A stretch of DNA of 47,506 bases from the NCBI GenBank assembly GCA_021299695.1, contig JAJTEK010000017.1:1-47506 (forward strand), given 5' to 3'. The DNA comes from Pirellula sp. GTDB lineage: Bacteria; Planctomycetota; Planctomycetia; Pirellulales; Pirellulaceae. Of the stretch, positions 17,448-25,307 are shown piece by piece. The translations under genes were made by a program, and so were the position numbers. The notes beneath the pieces are model-generated. The model was not told where the DNA came from. It made no database searches and saw nothing but the letters and a program-made list of their open reading frames with translations. Numbering within the stretch: position 1 is the first letter of the stretch; each line of letters begins with the position of its first letter.

Positions 17448-19028
17448 ATGAACACAAGAAAACTTGCAAGTTCACACCTGGTCGTGTGTCTAGTGTATCT
17501 TCTGGCCATGCATGGTTATCTGAGCTCCTCGGCTGCGGAAAACTGCCATGAACGTCCCAACGTCTTACTCATCGTCTCGGAGGACAACGGACCCGAACTC
17601 GGTTGCTACGGCGATCCCTACGCACGCACACCCAACCTGGACAAATTCGCCAGCCAGTGCATCCGGTTCAATCGGGCGTTTGTACCTCAAGCTGGCTGCA
17701 GTCAATCGCGCGCAAGTTTCCTGACCGGCCTGTACCCCCATCAACATGGTCAGATTGGGCTAGCAACCTGGGGTTTTCGGCTTTATCGAGCCGATACGCC
17801 CAACCTTCCACGCCAACTCCAAGCCGCTGGATATCGAACCGGAATCATCGGAAAACTGCACGTGAACCCCGAGTCCGCATTCCCCTTTGATTTTCGCGAA
17901 ATCGAATCGGGCAATTTCGCTCGCAAGGGCTTGCAGGATTACTCCAAGCACGCTGCTGATTTCATCAATGCAAGCGACCAACCCTTTTTCCTTAGCGTCA
18001 ACTATCCCGATGCGCACGACCTTTGGTTGAGGCAAGTCAATGGATTGCCCGTCGAACCACAGTCGGCCGACGAGGTCAAAGCCATGAGCTACATGGGCGT
18101 CGATCCGGCGGCCATGCGCGAGATGGTAGCCGACTACTACAATTGCATCAGCCGTCTTGACTCTTTGGTAGGCGATTTATTATCCGAGCTTGAGAAAAGC
18201 CAAAAGGCACAGGATACAATCGTCATCTACTTAGGAGATCACGGGGCCGATATGCTCCGCGGAAAACGCACCTGCTATGAAGGCGGACTGCGAATCCCCC
18301 TCCTGATTCGCTGGCCTACGAAAATCGAACCACAAGTCAGGAACGAACTGGTCTCGACAATCGACTTGATGCCTACCCTCTTAGCAGCCGCAGATGTTCC
18401 TCCCCCGGCGGGACTCCCAGGTCGAGCGTTGCAGCCTTTGTTTTCCCCTGGGGATCCCCCATGGCGAACCCATTGCTTTGCCGAATACCACACGCATGCT
18501 GCCGCTCCAAACTACTTCCCTCAAAGATCGGTACGCAACGCTCGCTACAAACTGATCGAAAATCTACTGCCCGGCGAAGTCCATCCCGACTACGACAACA
18601 CCCTCTCGAAACTTGCCAAAGAAGCCGATCGACGCAAGATCGCCGGGGGGCTCGATCTCGTGCAGGTCATCGCACAAGCCGCTCCAGAAATCCGTTCCGC
18701 CTATAAGCTCATGCGTCAACCACCCGAGTACGAGCTTTACGATTTGCAAAACGACCCCCACGAATTCATCAATTTGGTAGAAGACCCCCAACATGCTCTT
18801 GCCCTCAAAGAACTTCAAGCGACCCTCCTGCAATGGCGGCAAGAGACTCATGATCCGTTGCTGGATACGGAGAAACTTAAGCTCTTGAGCTCTGAGGTGC
18901 GATCGAACAAAAAGAAAAACACGGCAAGCGACCATGTTTGGGGGTACCCAGACTATTTCTTCGGTCGCAGTCCCCCTGCTTCGGCCCCCCCTACCGAGAA
19001 AAAGAAGAAGCAAAAAAGCAAAGGCTAG
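17448..19028 (+). CDS. exported sulfatase, N-sulfoglucosamine sulfohydrolase-like, with CSQSR motif
   Basis: A sulfatase of 526 residues from the chosen ATG, which has AGGGA closely upstream; an ATG 15 bases earlier has no comparable site. The signal peptide ends near SSSAA (residue 30). NVLLIVSEDNGPELGCYGD gives the first metal-binding block, and IVIYLGDHGADMLRGK the second. The formylglycine position lies in AGCSQSRASFLTG: C84-S-Q-S-R88, in which the proline of CxPxR is replaced by glutamine. The fold and the YPHQHGQIGLATW region resemble the sulfamidase branch. The C-terminus is Lys-rich (EKKKKQKSKG). It lies 110 bases after the sialidase on the same strand. It should be exported and act on sulfated sugars if the cysteine is matured. 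Confidence 0.9.
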   Translation: MNTRKLASSHLVVCLVYLLAMHGYLSSSAAENCHERPNVLLIVSEDNGPELGCYGDPYARTPNLDKFASQCIRFNRAFVPQAGCSQSRASFLTGLYPHQHGQIGLATWGFRLYRADTPNLPRQLQAAGYRTGIIGKLHVNPESAFPFDFREIESGNFARKGLQDYSKHAADFINASDQPFFLSVNYPDAHDLWLRQVNGLPVEPQSADEVKAMSYMGVDPAAMREMVADYYNCISRLDSLVGDLLSELEKSQKAQDTIVIYLGDHGADMLRGKRTCYEGGLRIPLLIRWPTKIEPQVRNELVSTIDLMPTLLAAADVPPPAGLPGRALQPLFSPGDPPWRTHCFAEYHTHAAAPNYFPQRSVRNARYKLIENLLPGEVHPDYDNTLSKLAKEADRRKIAGGLDLVQVIAQAAPEIRSAYKLMRQPPEYELYDLQNDPHEFINLVEDPQHALALKELQATLLQWRQETHDPLLDTEKLKLLSSEVRSNKKKNTASDHVWGYPDYFFGRSPPASAPPTEKKKKQKSKG

Positions 19029-19052
19029 TCCCTATGGCACAGGCTCTTTCGC

Positions 19053-19100
19053 TGACAACCCGGATTTTCTCCGGGGGATTTCCTATCCGGTTTGCTGTCA
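19053..19100. terminator. possible bidirectional terminator stem between convergent genes
   Basis: Between the convergent sulfatase and photolyase genes, CCCGGA-TTTTC-TCCGGG (19059-19075) forms a perfect 6-bp stem. A wider inverted repeat (TGACAACCCGGAT against ATCCGGTTTGCTGTCA) can form an alternative longer stem. There is no long T run, so this is a structural call only. Confidence 0.35.
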
Positions 19101-19151
19101 TCTGGCATGATTCTATAGACTTCGATCCGAGAGCGAATCCCTGTTCAGCAT

Positions 19152-20741
19152 TTAAGGATTCTCCTCGTGGGAATCATCAAAAAGAAAAAGCTGACGCAGA
19201 TCCGATTTCTCTTTCGGCTTGGGGATCGATTTCGGCTTGGGCAGCGGGTCCCGCTTCTTCCGAGAACCGTGCTTTTGATACACCCGCTTCGATTCGTCGA
19301 TCGCCGCTTCGGTTTGCCTTATCGCAAAAATCCTCTCCTGCGCCATCCGGTAAGCCGTTCGATGATCGACGATCGGAAAAGGATAATCGCGTCCCACCAC
19401 GCAACCGACCTGCGACTGCACGTGCATCGGCATTCGATGCGGCTCAGGCAAGTACTCATTCGGGACTTGCTCAAGTTCCGGGACGTATCGCCGGATGAAT
19501 TCTCCGGTTGGGTCCTGATCGCTGACTTGTTTGGCCGGCGAATAGATCCGTATCGTATTGATGCCAGTAGTTCCCGATTGCATTTGGCACTGGGAGAAAT
19601 GTATCCCCGGCTCGAAATCCAAAAAATACTTCGCAAGGTGCACAGCCGTCGGACGCCAATGCAACCACAAATGATTCGATGCAAACGACATCAACAACGC
19701 TCGCATACGGAAGTTGATCCAACGATTTTGGGCAAGGGCCCGCATGCATGCATCGATCATCGGATAACCGGTGTTGCCTGACTTCCATGCCTCAAAACGC
19801 TCTTGATTGAACTCGTTCTCTCGAAGGCCATCGTACACGCGGGAGATGTTCTCGAATTCCAACGCAGGCTCATCCTCAAGCTTCTGCATGAAGTGGCAAT
19901 GCCATGCCAATCGTGATGAAAACGATTTGAGGGATCCGAACCAACGCGAATCGATCGATCCGACCGGAGCTTCACGGAGCTCTTTCTCTCTAGCCATCAA
20001 ACCTTGATACGCCGATTTCATCGAAAGGCATCCCCAGGCCAGATAAGGACTCAAACGACTGCAGTCGTCAGGGGCTGTCACAGGACTCGACATCCCCCTG
20101 CGATAGTTCACGCTCCGGACGGATAAAAAAGATCCCAAAACCTCCTTTGCCCTGGACTCTCCACCTGTCTGTACTCTTAGCTTTTGCTGCGAGGATAAAC
20201 CGAGTTCCTGTCCTGTGGGCATGACGCCCCAATCGAATTCGGTGGGAATCACCATCCGATTCGAGCTCGGTGCGATCGGTGCCGTCATTCGCTTGTGCCA
20301 AATCGCAGCCCAGCCATCTCGACCCTTCAAGGGTCGCACCACTCCGTTTTGCGTGTATTGCTTCCAGGTAACCCCCGAGTGCCGAGCCCATCGCGCCACT
20401 GCACGATCTCGATCGTAAGTGAACCGATTGCCAGTCTCCTCGTGGGAGTACAATCCGGCAATGTCGTACTTGCTGGCGAGCTCGACAAAGACATCAGGCA
20501 ACTCTCCGACGCGTATCGCCAGTCGCCCACCGATCGCAAGAAGCTTCGCGGAGAGTTCCTCAAGCGACTGAACAATGAAGTCAAAGTGAGGTCGATCCAA
20601 CTCGGGCATCGCCCAAAGTTTCGGCTCGAAAACAAACATCACGACCGTCGCGCCAGATTGAGAAGCCTCCCATATCGGCAAATGGTCGCTCAGCCGCAGA
20701 TCCCGCTTGAGCCAAACAAGTTGAATAGCATCTCGCGCCAT
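19152..20741 (-). CDS. cryptochrome/photolyase family flavoprotein (FAD-binding 7)
   Basis: A 529-residue protein with the photolyase antenna (Rossmann) domain at about 1-135, starting LVWLKRDLRLSDHLP, and the helical FAD-binding domain at about 240-470. The latter contains SRLAWHCHF, TGYPMIDACMRAL and RWINFRMRALLMSF. The family binds FAD and uses light to repair pyrimidine dimers or to signal. After the FAD pocket the usual W-Q-W segment reads C-Q-M (HFSQCQMQSGTTGINTIRIY), so the flavin-proximal tryptophan of the classical electron-transfer triad appears absent. The C-terminal 60 residues are basic and low-complexity. AAGG lies 8 bases before the ATG. A TIGR03643/DUF2805 gene lies 590 bases away, a neighbourhood seen in other bacteria. 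It could be a photolyase or a cryptochrome-like photoreceptor. Confidence 0.88.
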   Translation of the reverse strand: MARDAIQLVWLKRDLRLSDHLPIWEASQSGATVVMFVFEPKLWAMPELDRPHFDFIVQSLEELSAKLLAIGGRLAIRVGELPDVFVELASKYDIAGLYSHEETGNRFTYDRDRAVARWARHSGVTWKQYTQNGVVRPLKGRDGWAAIWHKRMTAPIAPSSNRMVIPTEFDWGVMPTGQELGLSSQQKLRVQTGGESRAKEVLGSFLSVRSVNYRRGMSSPVTAPDDCSRLSPYLAWGCLSMKSAYQGLMAREKELREAPVGSIDSRWFGSLKSFSSRLAWHCHFMQKLEDEPALEFENISRVYDGLRENEFNQERFEAWKSGNTGYPMIDACMRALAQNRWINFRMRALLMSFASNHLWLHWRPTAVHLAKYFLDFEPGIHFSQCQMQSGTTGINTIRIYSPAKQVSDQDPTGEFIRRYVPELEQVPNEYLPEPHRMPMHVQSQVGCVVGRDYPFPIVDHRTAYRMAQERIFAIRQTEAAIDESKRVYQKHGSRKKRDPLPKPKSIPKPKEKSDLRQLFLFDDSHEENP

Positions 20742-21050
20742 AGTAGTAAGCCTTACGCTCAGGTGTTCTCAGGACGCATCGCAGACGCTCCGTGCTCCGT
20801 GATCGTGATCCCACCCAAAGGATACTCGGGCGCAATGACTGAGCACGACCAAGCCGCTTAAATTCTCGTCCTCAGTATAACGAAACTTCAAAGCTCTAGG
20901 TCAAGTCCTCTGCGCCAAGACCGCATCAAGATTCGTTACGTCAGAGGAATCACCAAGGGTTGACTCTGTCCTATAGTAGTCGCAGACTCCTTTTTTCTTG
21001 AACGCACCAGCACTTCATAAAGCGGTCGGTAAATCTTACAGATTGGTTCA

Positions 21051-21055
21051 AGGGA
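21051..21055 (+). promoter_or_regulatory. Shine-Dalgarno (AGGGA) that selects the GTG start at 21061
   Basis: AGGGA is placed 5 bases before the GTG at 21061, while the upstream in-frame TTG (20998) has no ribosome binding site. This supports a 70-residue rather than a 91-residue product. Confidence 0.55.
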
Positions 21056-21060
21056 ACTTC

Positions 21061-21273
21061 GTGAACAGCACATTTTGCAAAAATCTATCGAGTCTTTGTT
21101 TCATCCTGGGATTCGCTTCGATCATCGGATCGATCGCTATTTGGTTCCTGACCGGTGGGGAACTAGCCGAATCGAAAGCCCATGCAGAGCGTTTCGGGAT
21201 CTTCGTCGGTCTCTGGGCTCCGACCTTCTTCGCGCTCTCGGGAAGACTCCGAGGCGAGGGCATCGCCCGATAG
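21061..21273 (+). CDS. small two-helix membrane protein of unknown function
   Basis: About 70 residues from a GTG start with a well-placed AGGGA; an alternative TTG start at 20998 would add 21 residues. Two hydrophobic segments are evident: LCFILGFASIIGSIAIWFL and FGIFVGLWAPTFFALSGRL, joined by a polar loop containing GGELAESKAHAERFG. The product is therefore probably an inner-membrane hairpin with both ends on the same side. I do not recognise a named family. It lies alone on the plus strand between the leftward photolyase and TIGR03643 genes and converges on the latter (57-base gap). The pattern of conserved-looking Gly, Trp and Pro in the second helix suggests a real gene rather than a chance frame. 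Confidence 0.6.
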   Translation: MNSTFCKNLSSLCFILGFASIIGSIAIWFLTGGELAESKAHAERFGIFVGLWAPTFFALSGRLRGEGIAR

Positions 21274-21330
21274 ATCTGGATGTGGACGCTACTTCCAATT
21301 CTGGGCATAGCTCCTGTAGATGTCGATCCA

Positions 21331-21573
21331 TCATTTTTGATCCGGACAACGGAATCGGCCAAACGTAGAGCCTCGCAAGGCCACATGCTTGGTCTTCCTG
21401 CCCGTTGTTCGCTCTCGCCACATCCGAAAAGAAGACGGCTTCATCTCGGCTCGCATCAGCTTGATGACTTCACCCGGAGTGAGTCCAAACTGGGCTCGGA
21501 TAGCGTCGAACGCTGTTCGGTCCTCCCAAGCCATTTGGATAATTCGATCGATGTCCGAAGGGGTCAATTCCAT
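21331..21573 (-). CDS. TIGR03643/DUF2805 family small protein
   Basis: An 80-residue protein starting MELTPSDIDRIIQMAWEDR, with the family-typical FGLTPGEVIKLMR and FRMWRERTTGRKTKH. The family averages about 90 residues, is rich in Trp and Met and occurs in many marine bacteria, often near photolyase/cryptochrome genes. Its biochemical role is unknown; the basic, helix-turn-helix-like character suggests nucleic-acid or protein binding (inference). The chosen ATG has AGGAG 8 bases upstream; the frame could extend nine codons further but without a site. It follows the ceramidase-fold gene by 16 bases on the same strand, so it is probably the last gene of that transcript as well as a neighbour of the photolyase. 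The last dozen residues look like a non-conserved extension. Confidence 0.85.
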   Translation of the reverse strand: MELTPSDIDRIIQMAWEDRTAFDAIRAQFGLTPGEVIKLMRAEMKPSSFRMWRERTTGRKTKHVALRGSTFGRFRCPDQK

Positions 21574-21581
21574 CGTTTTCA

Positions 21582-21586
21582 CTCCT
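21582..21586 (-). promoter_or_regulatory. Shine-Dalgarno (AGGAG) that fixes the TIGR03643 start
   Basis: On the minus strand AGGAG precedes the ATG at 21573 by 8 bases and overlaps the end of the preceding gene's intergenic spacer. This supports start at the MELTPSD methionine. Confidence 0.6.
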
Positions 21587-21589
21587 AGT

Positions 21590-23056
21590 TCACGTTGCAA
21601 AAAGCTCTGATGTCCCCCGGATCATCCATTGGACCTCGCGAGCGATCGACTCGATCAATAACTCCAAAGACCCAGGGGACATCGCTGCGATGACCTCTTG
21701 GTAAATCGCATACCCGTAAGTGCATGCAGGAGGGATGTAACCAGGTTGCCAGTCGTTGGTCAAGGTCGCGACAAAGACCGGGTGCTCGGAAAAGCGTTCA
21801 CGCAGGGTAAGCTGAAACACTTGATACAACTCACCTGGAACAAAAATCCATACTGCATCCCCCATAATCCCGATCCGCAGCCTCAACGGGTACGAACGAC
21901 CTGGTACCAAATTATTCAAACGGGTCAACTGCCGCGTTCGCTGTTCGACCTCCGCGCGGCAATCGCGGATACGAATTTCATCGTTCGCAGCGCGCGCGAT
22001 CGACTCTTCGGCAAGCCAATGCTCTCGCTGCGATAGTGTCTGCTCGATTGTCGGTAGGTCGTGCCTGTAGGGGAGTTCGACGAGCAACTCCCTCCATCGC
22101 CAAAGAGTCTGTCGATCCAGAGCGTCTTCGGAAAGTGCCTGATGCTTCCAAGTACCGATTGCAGTACCCGAAAGGACCGGGCCGCAGTAACAGTACTCGG
22201 TTCCCGGGGGAGCCAAGGTTGCCAACGTCGAAAGCGCTGCAAAGCCGACCTTTCGGCCGTTGCGGTCTGCAATCGAGGTATCGCCGACGAAGCCCTCGCG
22301 TGGTCCAAGGTCCCCCGAGGCACCTTGGAGAAACAAGCACAAACCACCGTTTTGCTGTTCGATCACCTCGCGCATCGAGCCAACCCAATCCGGACTGATC
22401 AGTGTATTGTCCCAGGCTAATGTGGTCGGATGGCAAGCGTAGTTGACCACCGTCGCGAGACTCGTTCCCGAGGCATCGGTGATTTGAGCTATCATGAGCG
22501 TATCGTCGGCTCGGCCTTTGGGATTAAACCCGCAAACGAATCGATCTCCTTGCTCGTCAAAGTAGTCCCTATGAGAGGCCAGATCGCAGCGACCTTGGCC
22601 ATAGACAATCGTAGCATCAACAATCTTGCTTCGTGCTCGGCAAGCAAGTTCTGCCATTTGCACAGCGAGTTGATCCAGATACGGTGCGAGCAACTCTCCA
22701 CCGGGCAAGTCGCTCCGGGTACGCGACATCCAACCCGCACCGTGGGTGTGCGACATCGAAACCAAGATATTGGCATAAGGAACTCCGGTCGCTTCATGGA
22801 TAGCATTCCGGATACTATTCAACTCCTGCGCATCGAGGATGCAGTGATCGAGCCCCAGAAGTACCTGAGGATCGCCCAGGGCCGGCAAGAGTGGTTCGAG
22901 CCACAGTAGCGTCGCCTCCAAGGGTCGATGGACACCTGTGGCACGATCATGAAGTGCCGCACCCCACATGCGATGGTAGATACCGATGGGAGGGGTAATA
23001 TCCCCGCGTACAACCGCCGCGCCGCATCGTGATTGCGGTGTCTTAAGGACCTTCAT
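21590..23056 (-). CDS. neutral/alkaline ceramidase-fold hydrolase homologue lacking the catalytic serine
   Basis: About 488 residues from the ATG at 23056, which has GGAG 6 bases upstream; two earlier in-frame starts (TTG, ATG) would add four or two residues. The N-terminal AAVVRGDITPPIG, MSHTHGAG (about 101-108) and NYACHPTTL (about 205-213) match the zinc-ligand blocks of the neutral ceramidase N-terminal domain. The ceramidase nucleophile block GD[VL]SPN reads GDLGP near residue 248, with glycine for serine. The protein is also shorter than ceramidases (usually over 650 residues) and has no signal peptide or C-terminal Ig domain. It is therefore likely a cytoplasmic metal-dependent hydrolase or related enzyme. 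Its start overlaps the end of the MFS gene by 14 bases, so it belongs to the sugar-acid operon. Confidence 0.8.
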   Translation of the reverse strand: MKVLKTPQSRCGAAVVRGDITPPIGIYHRMWGAALHDRATGVHRPLEATLLWLEPLLPALGDPQVLLGLDHCILDAQELNSIRNAIHEATGVPYANILVSMSHTHGAGWMSRTRSDLPGGELLAPYLDQLAVQMAELACRARSKIVDATIVYGQGRCDLASHRDYFDEQGDRFVCGFNPKGRADDTLMIAQITDASGTSLATVVNYACHPTTLAWDNTLISPDWVGSMREVIEQQNGGLCLFLQGASGDLGPREGFVGDTSIADRNGRKVGFAALSTLATLAPPGTEYCYCGPVLSGTAIGTWKHQALSEDALDRQTLWRWRELLVELPYRHDLPTIEQTLSQREHWLAEESIARAANDEIRIRDCRAEVEQRTRQLTRLNNLVPGRSYPLRLRIGIMGDAVWIFVPGELYQVFQLTLRERFSEHPVFVATLTNDWQPGYIPPACTYGYAIYQEVIAAMSPGSLELLIESIAREVQWMIRGTSELFAT

Positions 23057-24332
23057 GTTCATCTCCAAAAAGTGTGCCTTGTGGATTCAGAAACGCCCAA
23101 CAAAGGGCATCGATAGCCATCACGCTGGCAAAAAGAAACAAGATCAAATTCCAATTGCCCGTCTGAGCGACAAGCCAACCGGCCGTCAAAGGAAACAACG
23201 CCGCTCCGAGATTTCCAAACATGTTCATCGTGCTGAAAACCGTTGCAACTTGACGCCCTCCGAAACTGATCGCTACGGTATAGCCGCTGACCCCACCGAA
23301 AGTAGCGCAAAATGCCCCAAGGGTTATCAATGCGATACTCTGTTGAATGTCACTTACAAAATACGAAGCGACTATCAGCAACGAACAGAGTCCCATCCCG
23401 ACGACCGCAATTCCCTGCCTACTGAGCCGCTTGTTGCCCGTTTTGAGCAAGAGCCAATCGGAGAAGAAGCCACCGGTCAGGCTGCCGACCACACCACCGA
23501 TCCCAGCAACCGTCGTGAGCACTCCCGACCCCAGGAGGGTCACCTCCCTTGTTTTCTGCAGGAAAGTCGGAAACCAGGTCATGAAGAAAACCATGCCGGC
23601 GGCCCGGAAAAACTGTTGTGCGCAAAGCAAAGCCAAGGGCCAACTCCGCAGCAACCGCGACCAATCGACCGGAACGCTAGCCACCGAGGCCCTAGACCCT
23701 GCGGGCAGCGTTCGCACCGAGACCAACCCCAGAAACACAACAGTCCATAGAATCCCCGGAACCGCATAGGCACCGAGCAATAGCCTCCAGCGCTCGATGC
23801 CCCAAGCGTCGGCCCAAGCCATCAAGGACTCAAGAACCATCGCCGTCATCACCGGAGCGATCGCACCACCGAGGGTCATACCCGAGGCAAGCAGCCCGGT
23901 AGCCCGCGCACGCTCGGTTTCCGGGAAAATCCGACCGAGAGCTTTGGCCGCACAAGGAAACGCACCAGCTTGTGCGGCCCCCATCAGACTCCACATCACC
24001 AACAACGAAACAAAATCGGTTACAAAAGCGGTCAGCAGTGTGGCCAACGACCACACAACGGAAAAGATCGACAGTGCACGGCGACTCCCTAGCCGATCGG
24101 CCAGCCATCCGCTTGGGATTTGCATCAAGCCGTAAGAGAAATACCAAGCCGATTGAATCCAGCCCATATCGCGAGCCAAATCGGCAAACTCCAAGTCGCT
24201 GGCGATCTCCGAGGCCGGGACGCTCAATGCGGCCCGCTGTATATAGGCAATCGCTGCCGAAGTACACAAAAGTACCAAGACCCGATAGCGTCCTTGGTGG
24301 ACCACCATCTGATCGGTCAGGTCCTTTGGCAT
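23043..24332 (-). CDS. MFS transporter, anion:cation symporter (ACS) type
   Basis: A 429-residue protein with about 12 hydrophobic segments. The ACS-type signature is clear near the N-terminus: YIQRAALSVPASEI, IQSAWYFSYGLMQIPSGWL and ADRLGSRRAL (loop 2-3 motif). The ACS family carries organic and sugar acids such as galactonate, glucarate and hexuronates with protons. Neighbours agree: the gene lies between a DapA-family lyase and a ceramidase-fold enzyme, downstream of an enolase-superfamily dehydratase. AGGAG lies 6 bases before the ATG and overlaps the TAG stop of the DapA-family gene, a sign of coupled translation. It is likely the inner-membrane uptake step for the compound processed by the cluster; the exact substrate cannot be read from the sequence. 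Confidence 0.9.
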   Translation of the reverse strand: MPKDLTDQMVVHQGRYRVLVLLCTSAAIAYIQRAALSVPASEIASDLEFADLARDMGWIQSAWYFSYGLMQIPSGWLADRLGSRRALSIFSVVWSLATLLTAFVTDFVSLLVMWSLMGAAQAGAFPCAAKALGRIFPETERARATGLLASGMTLGGAIAPVMTAMVLESLMAWADAWGIERWRLLLGAYAVPGILWTVVFLGLVSVRTLPAGSRASVASVPVDWSRLLRSWPLALLCAQQFFRAAGMVFFMTWFPTFLQKTREVTLLGSGVLTTVAGIGGVVGSLTGGFFSDWLLLKTGNKRLSRQGIAVVGMGLCSLLIVASYFVSDIQQSIALITLGAFCATFGGVSGYTVAISFGGRQVATVFSTMNMFGNLGAALFPLTAGWLVAQTGNWNLILFLFASVMAIDALCWAFLNPQGTLFGDEHEGP

Positions 24333-24341
24333 AGAAAACTC

Positions 24342-25289
24342 CTATCGGTTCTCAACGAGTTTTCTTTCGAGCCATGCGAACAAACGATCGATCTCGGCGC
24401 ATGTCTCGGAATCGAGTTGCCATCCATAAGGCTCGACTTGAAGTGTGTTGGGAAAAAGTCCACGCTTCTTGAGCAGGTACTTCTCGATCGCTAAAAATCC
24501 GTCGAGCCCAGCTTGAAGTTGCAAGGCCGTCAGAGCGCCGATGGGGAGCGATAATTGATAGATTCGCTCATCATCGCCATTTTGCAATGCGTTCCAAAGA
24601 GCGACGATACCGTCGAGAAGATCCGTCCCAGGCATAGTACCGACAATACCGCGACGGTAGCAGTCAACCAGATTGATCCCACCGGAGCCCTCGAAGATGC
24701 GTGCACGCCCTTGGGTCGCATCGCGCAGTTTCGAGAGATTCGGACCGAGGGGACTAGCCTCAGGCTTGAAAAAAATTCGCTCTTCGCCGAACTCGTCGAG
24801 CAGATTGAGATAAACACTCAGATCGATCGCCGCGCCGACGTAGCTCGAGGCATCCTGCACAACCAGAGGGATCGAAATCCCACGGGCAATAGCAGCGAAG
24901 TACCCAGCCGTCTGTGCACTGCCAAGCGAAATCGATACCGGCGGAATCGCCATGACCGCACTTGCCCCGAGCTCCTGGGCGTGGTGAGCAAAGTCCAACG
25001 ACTCCTTGATGCTCTCAGCCCCCACACTGATGACCGTAAAGCCACGCCCCTGTACCGCCCGGCAAACATAACTGGCCAGCTCTTTGCGACCATGGTAGCC
25101 GAGCCTCAGGACCTCGCTGACCATCGCGATGACCACCCCTTGTGCACCTACCTCAAAGGCCCAATCGATTTGGCATTCCAGCGTCGGTACGTCGATCGAA
25201 CCGTCCGTATCCAGAGGCGTATGCAGCACAGGCAGGACACCGTGCAATAGGTTGGATGCTGGTTTGATCAAGGATGCGATTCCCTTCAT
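24342..25289 (-). CDS. DapA/N-acetylneuraminate lyase family (class I aldolase/dehydratase)
   Basis: A 315-residue TIM-barrel protein of the DHDPS/NAL family. The Schiff-base lysine is K175 in [12 protein letters not shown]. The GxxGE block at the carboxylate site reads [13 protein letters not shown], and the tyrosine of the usual YNxP block is replaced (VVQDASSY), so it is not a standard dihydrodipicolinate synthase. The [21 protein letters not shown] block is typical of catabolic members that cleave or dehydrate 2-keto-3-deoxy sugar acids. It follows the enolase-superfamily gene by 18 bases and precedes the transporter by 9. A route acid sugar to 2-keto-3-deoxy acid (dehydratase) to cleavage products (this enzyme) is the simplest reading (inference). 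No ribosome binding site is obvious before the ATG. Confidence 0.88.
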   Translation of the reverse strand: MKGIASLIKPASNLLHGVLPVLHTPLDTDGSIDVPTLECQIDWAFEVGAQGVVIAMVSEVLRLGYHGRKELASYVCRAVQGRGFTVISVGAESIKESLDFAHHAQELGASAVMAIPPVSISLGSAQTAGYFAAIARGISIPLVVQDASSYVGAAIDLSVYLNLLDEFGEERIFFKPEASPLGPNLSKLRDATQGRARIFEGSGGINLVDCYRRGIVGTMPGTDLLDGIVALWNALQNGDDERIYQLSLPIGALTALQLQAGLDGFLAIEKYLLKKRGLFPNTLQVEPYGWQLDSETCAEIDRLFAWLERKLVENR

Positions 25290-25307
25290 AGTGGAGTTGA
25301 AGAAGCC

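Noticed and set aside
20295-20861. 188-residue open frame on the plus strand opposite the photolyase gene
   Set aside because: It lies almost wholly inside the photolyase gene, has low-complexity basic composition and no family motifs.
20960-20977. sigma-70 promoter TTGACT...TATAGT before the small membrane protein
   Set aside because: The spacer between the two hexamers is only 6 bases, far from the required 16-18.
22986-23750. 254-residue open frame on the plus strand opposite the MFS transporter
   Set aside because: It is antisense to a clear transporter gene; the sequence is a His/Gln/Arg-rich shadow without structure.
24555-25250. 231-residue plus-strand frame opposite the DapA-family gene
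   Set aside because: The DapA-family frame has its Schiff-base lysine block and good neighbours; the opposite frame has no recognisable motif.
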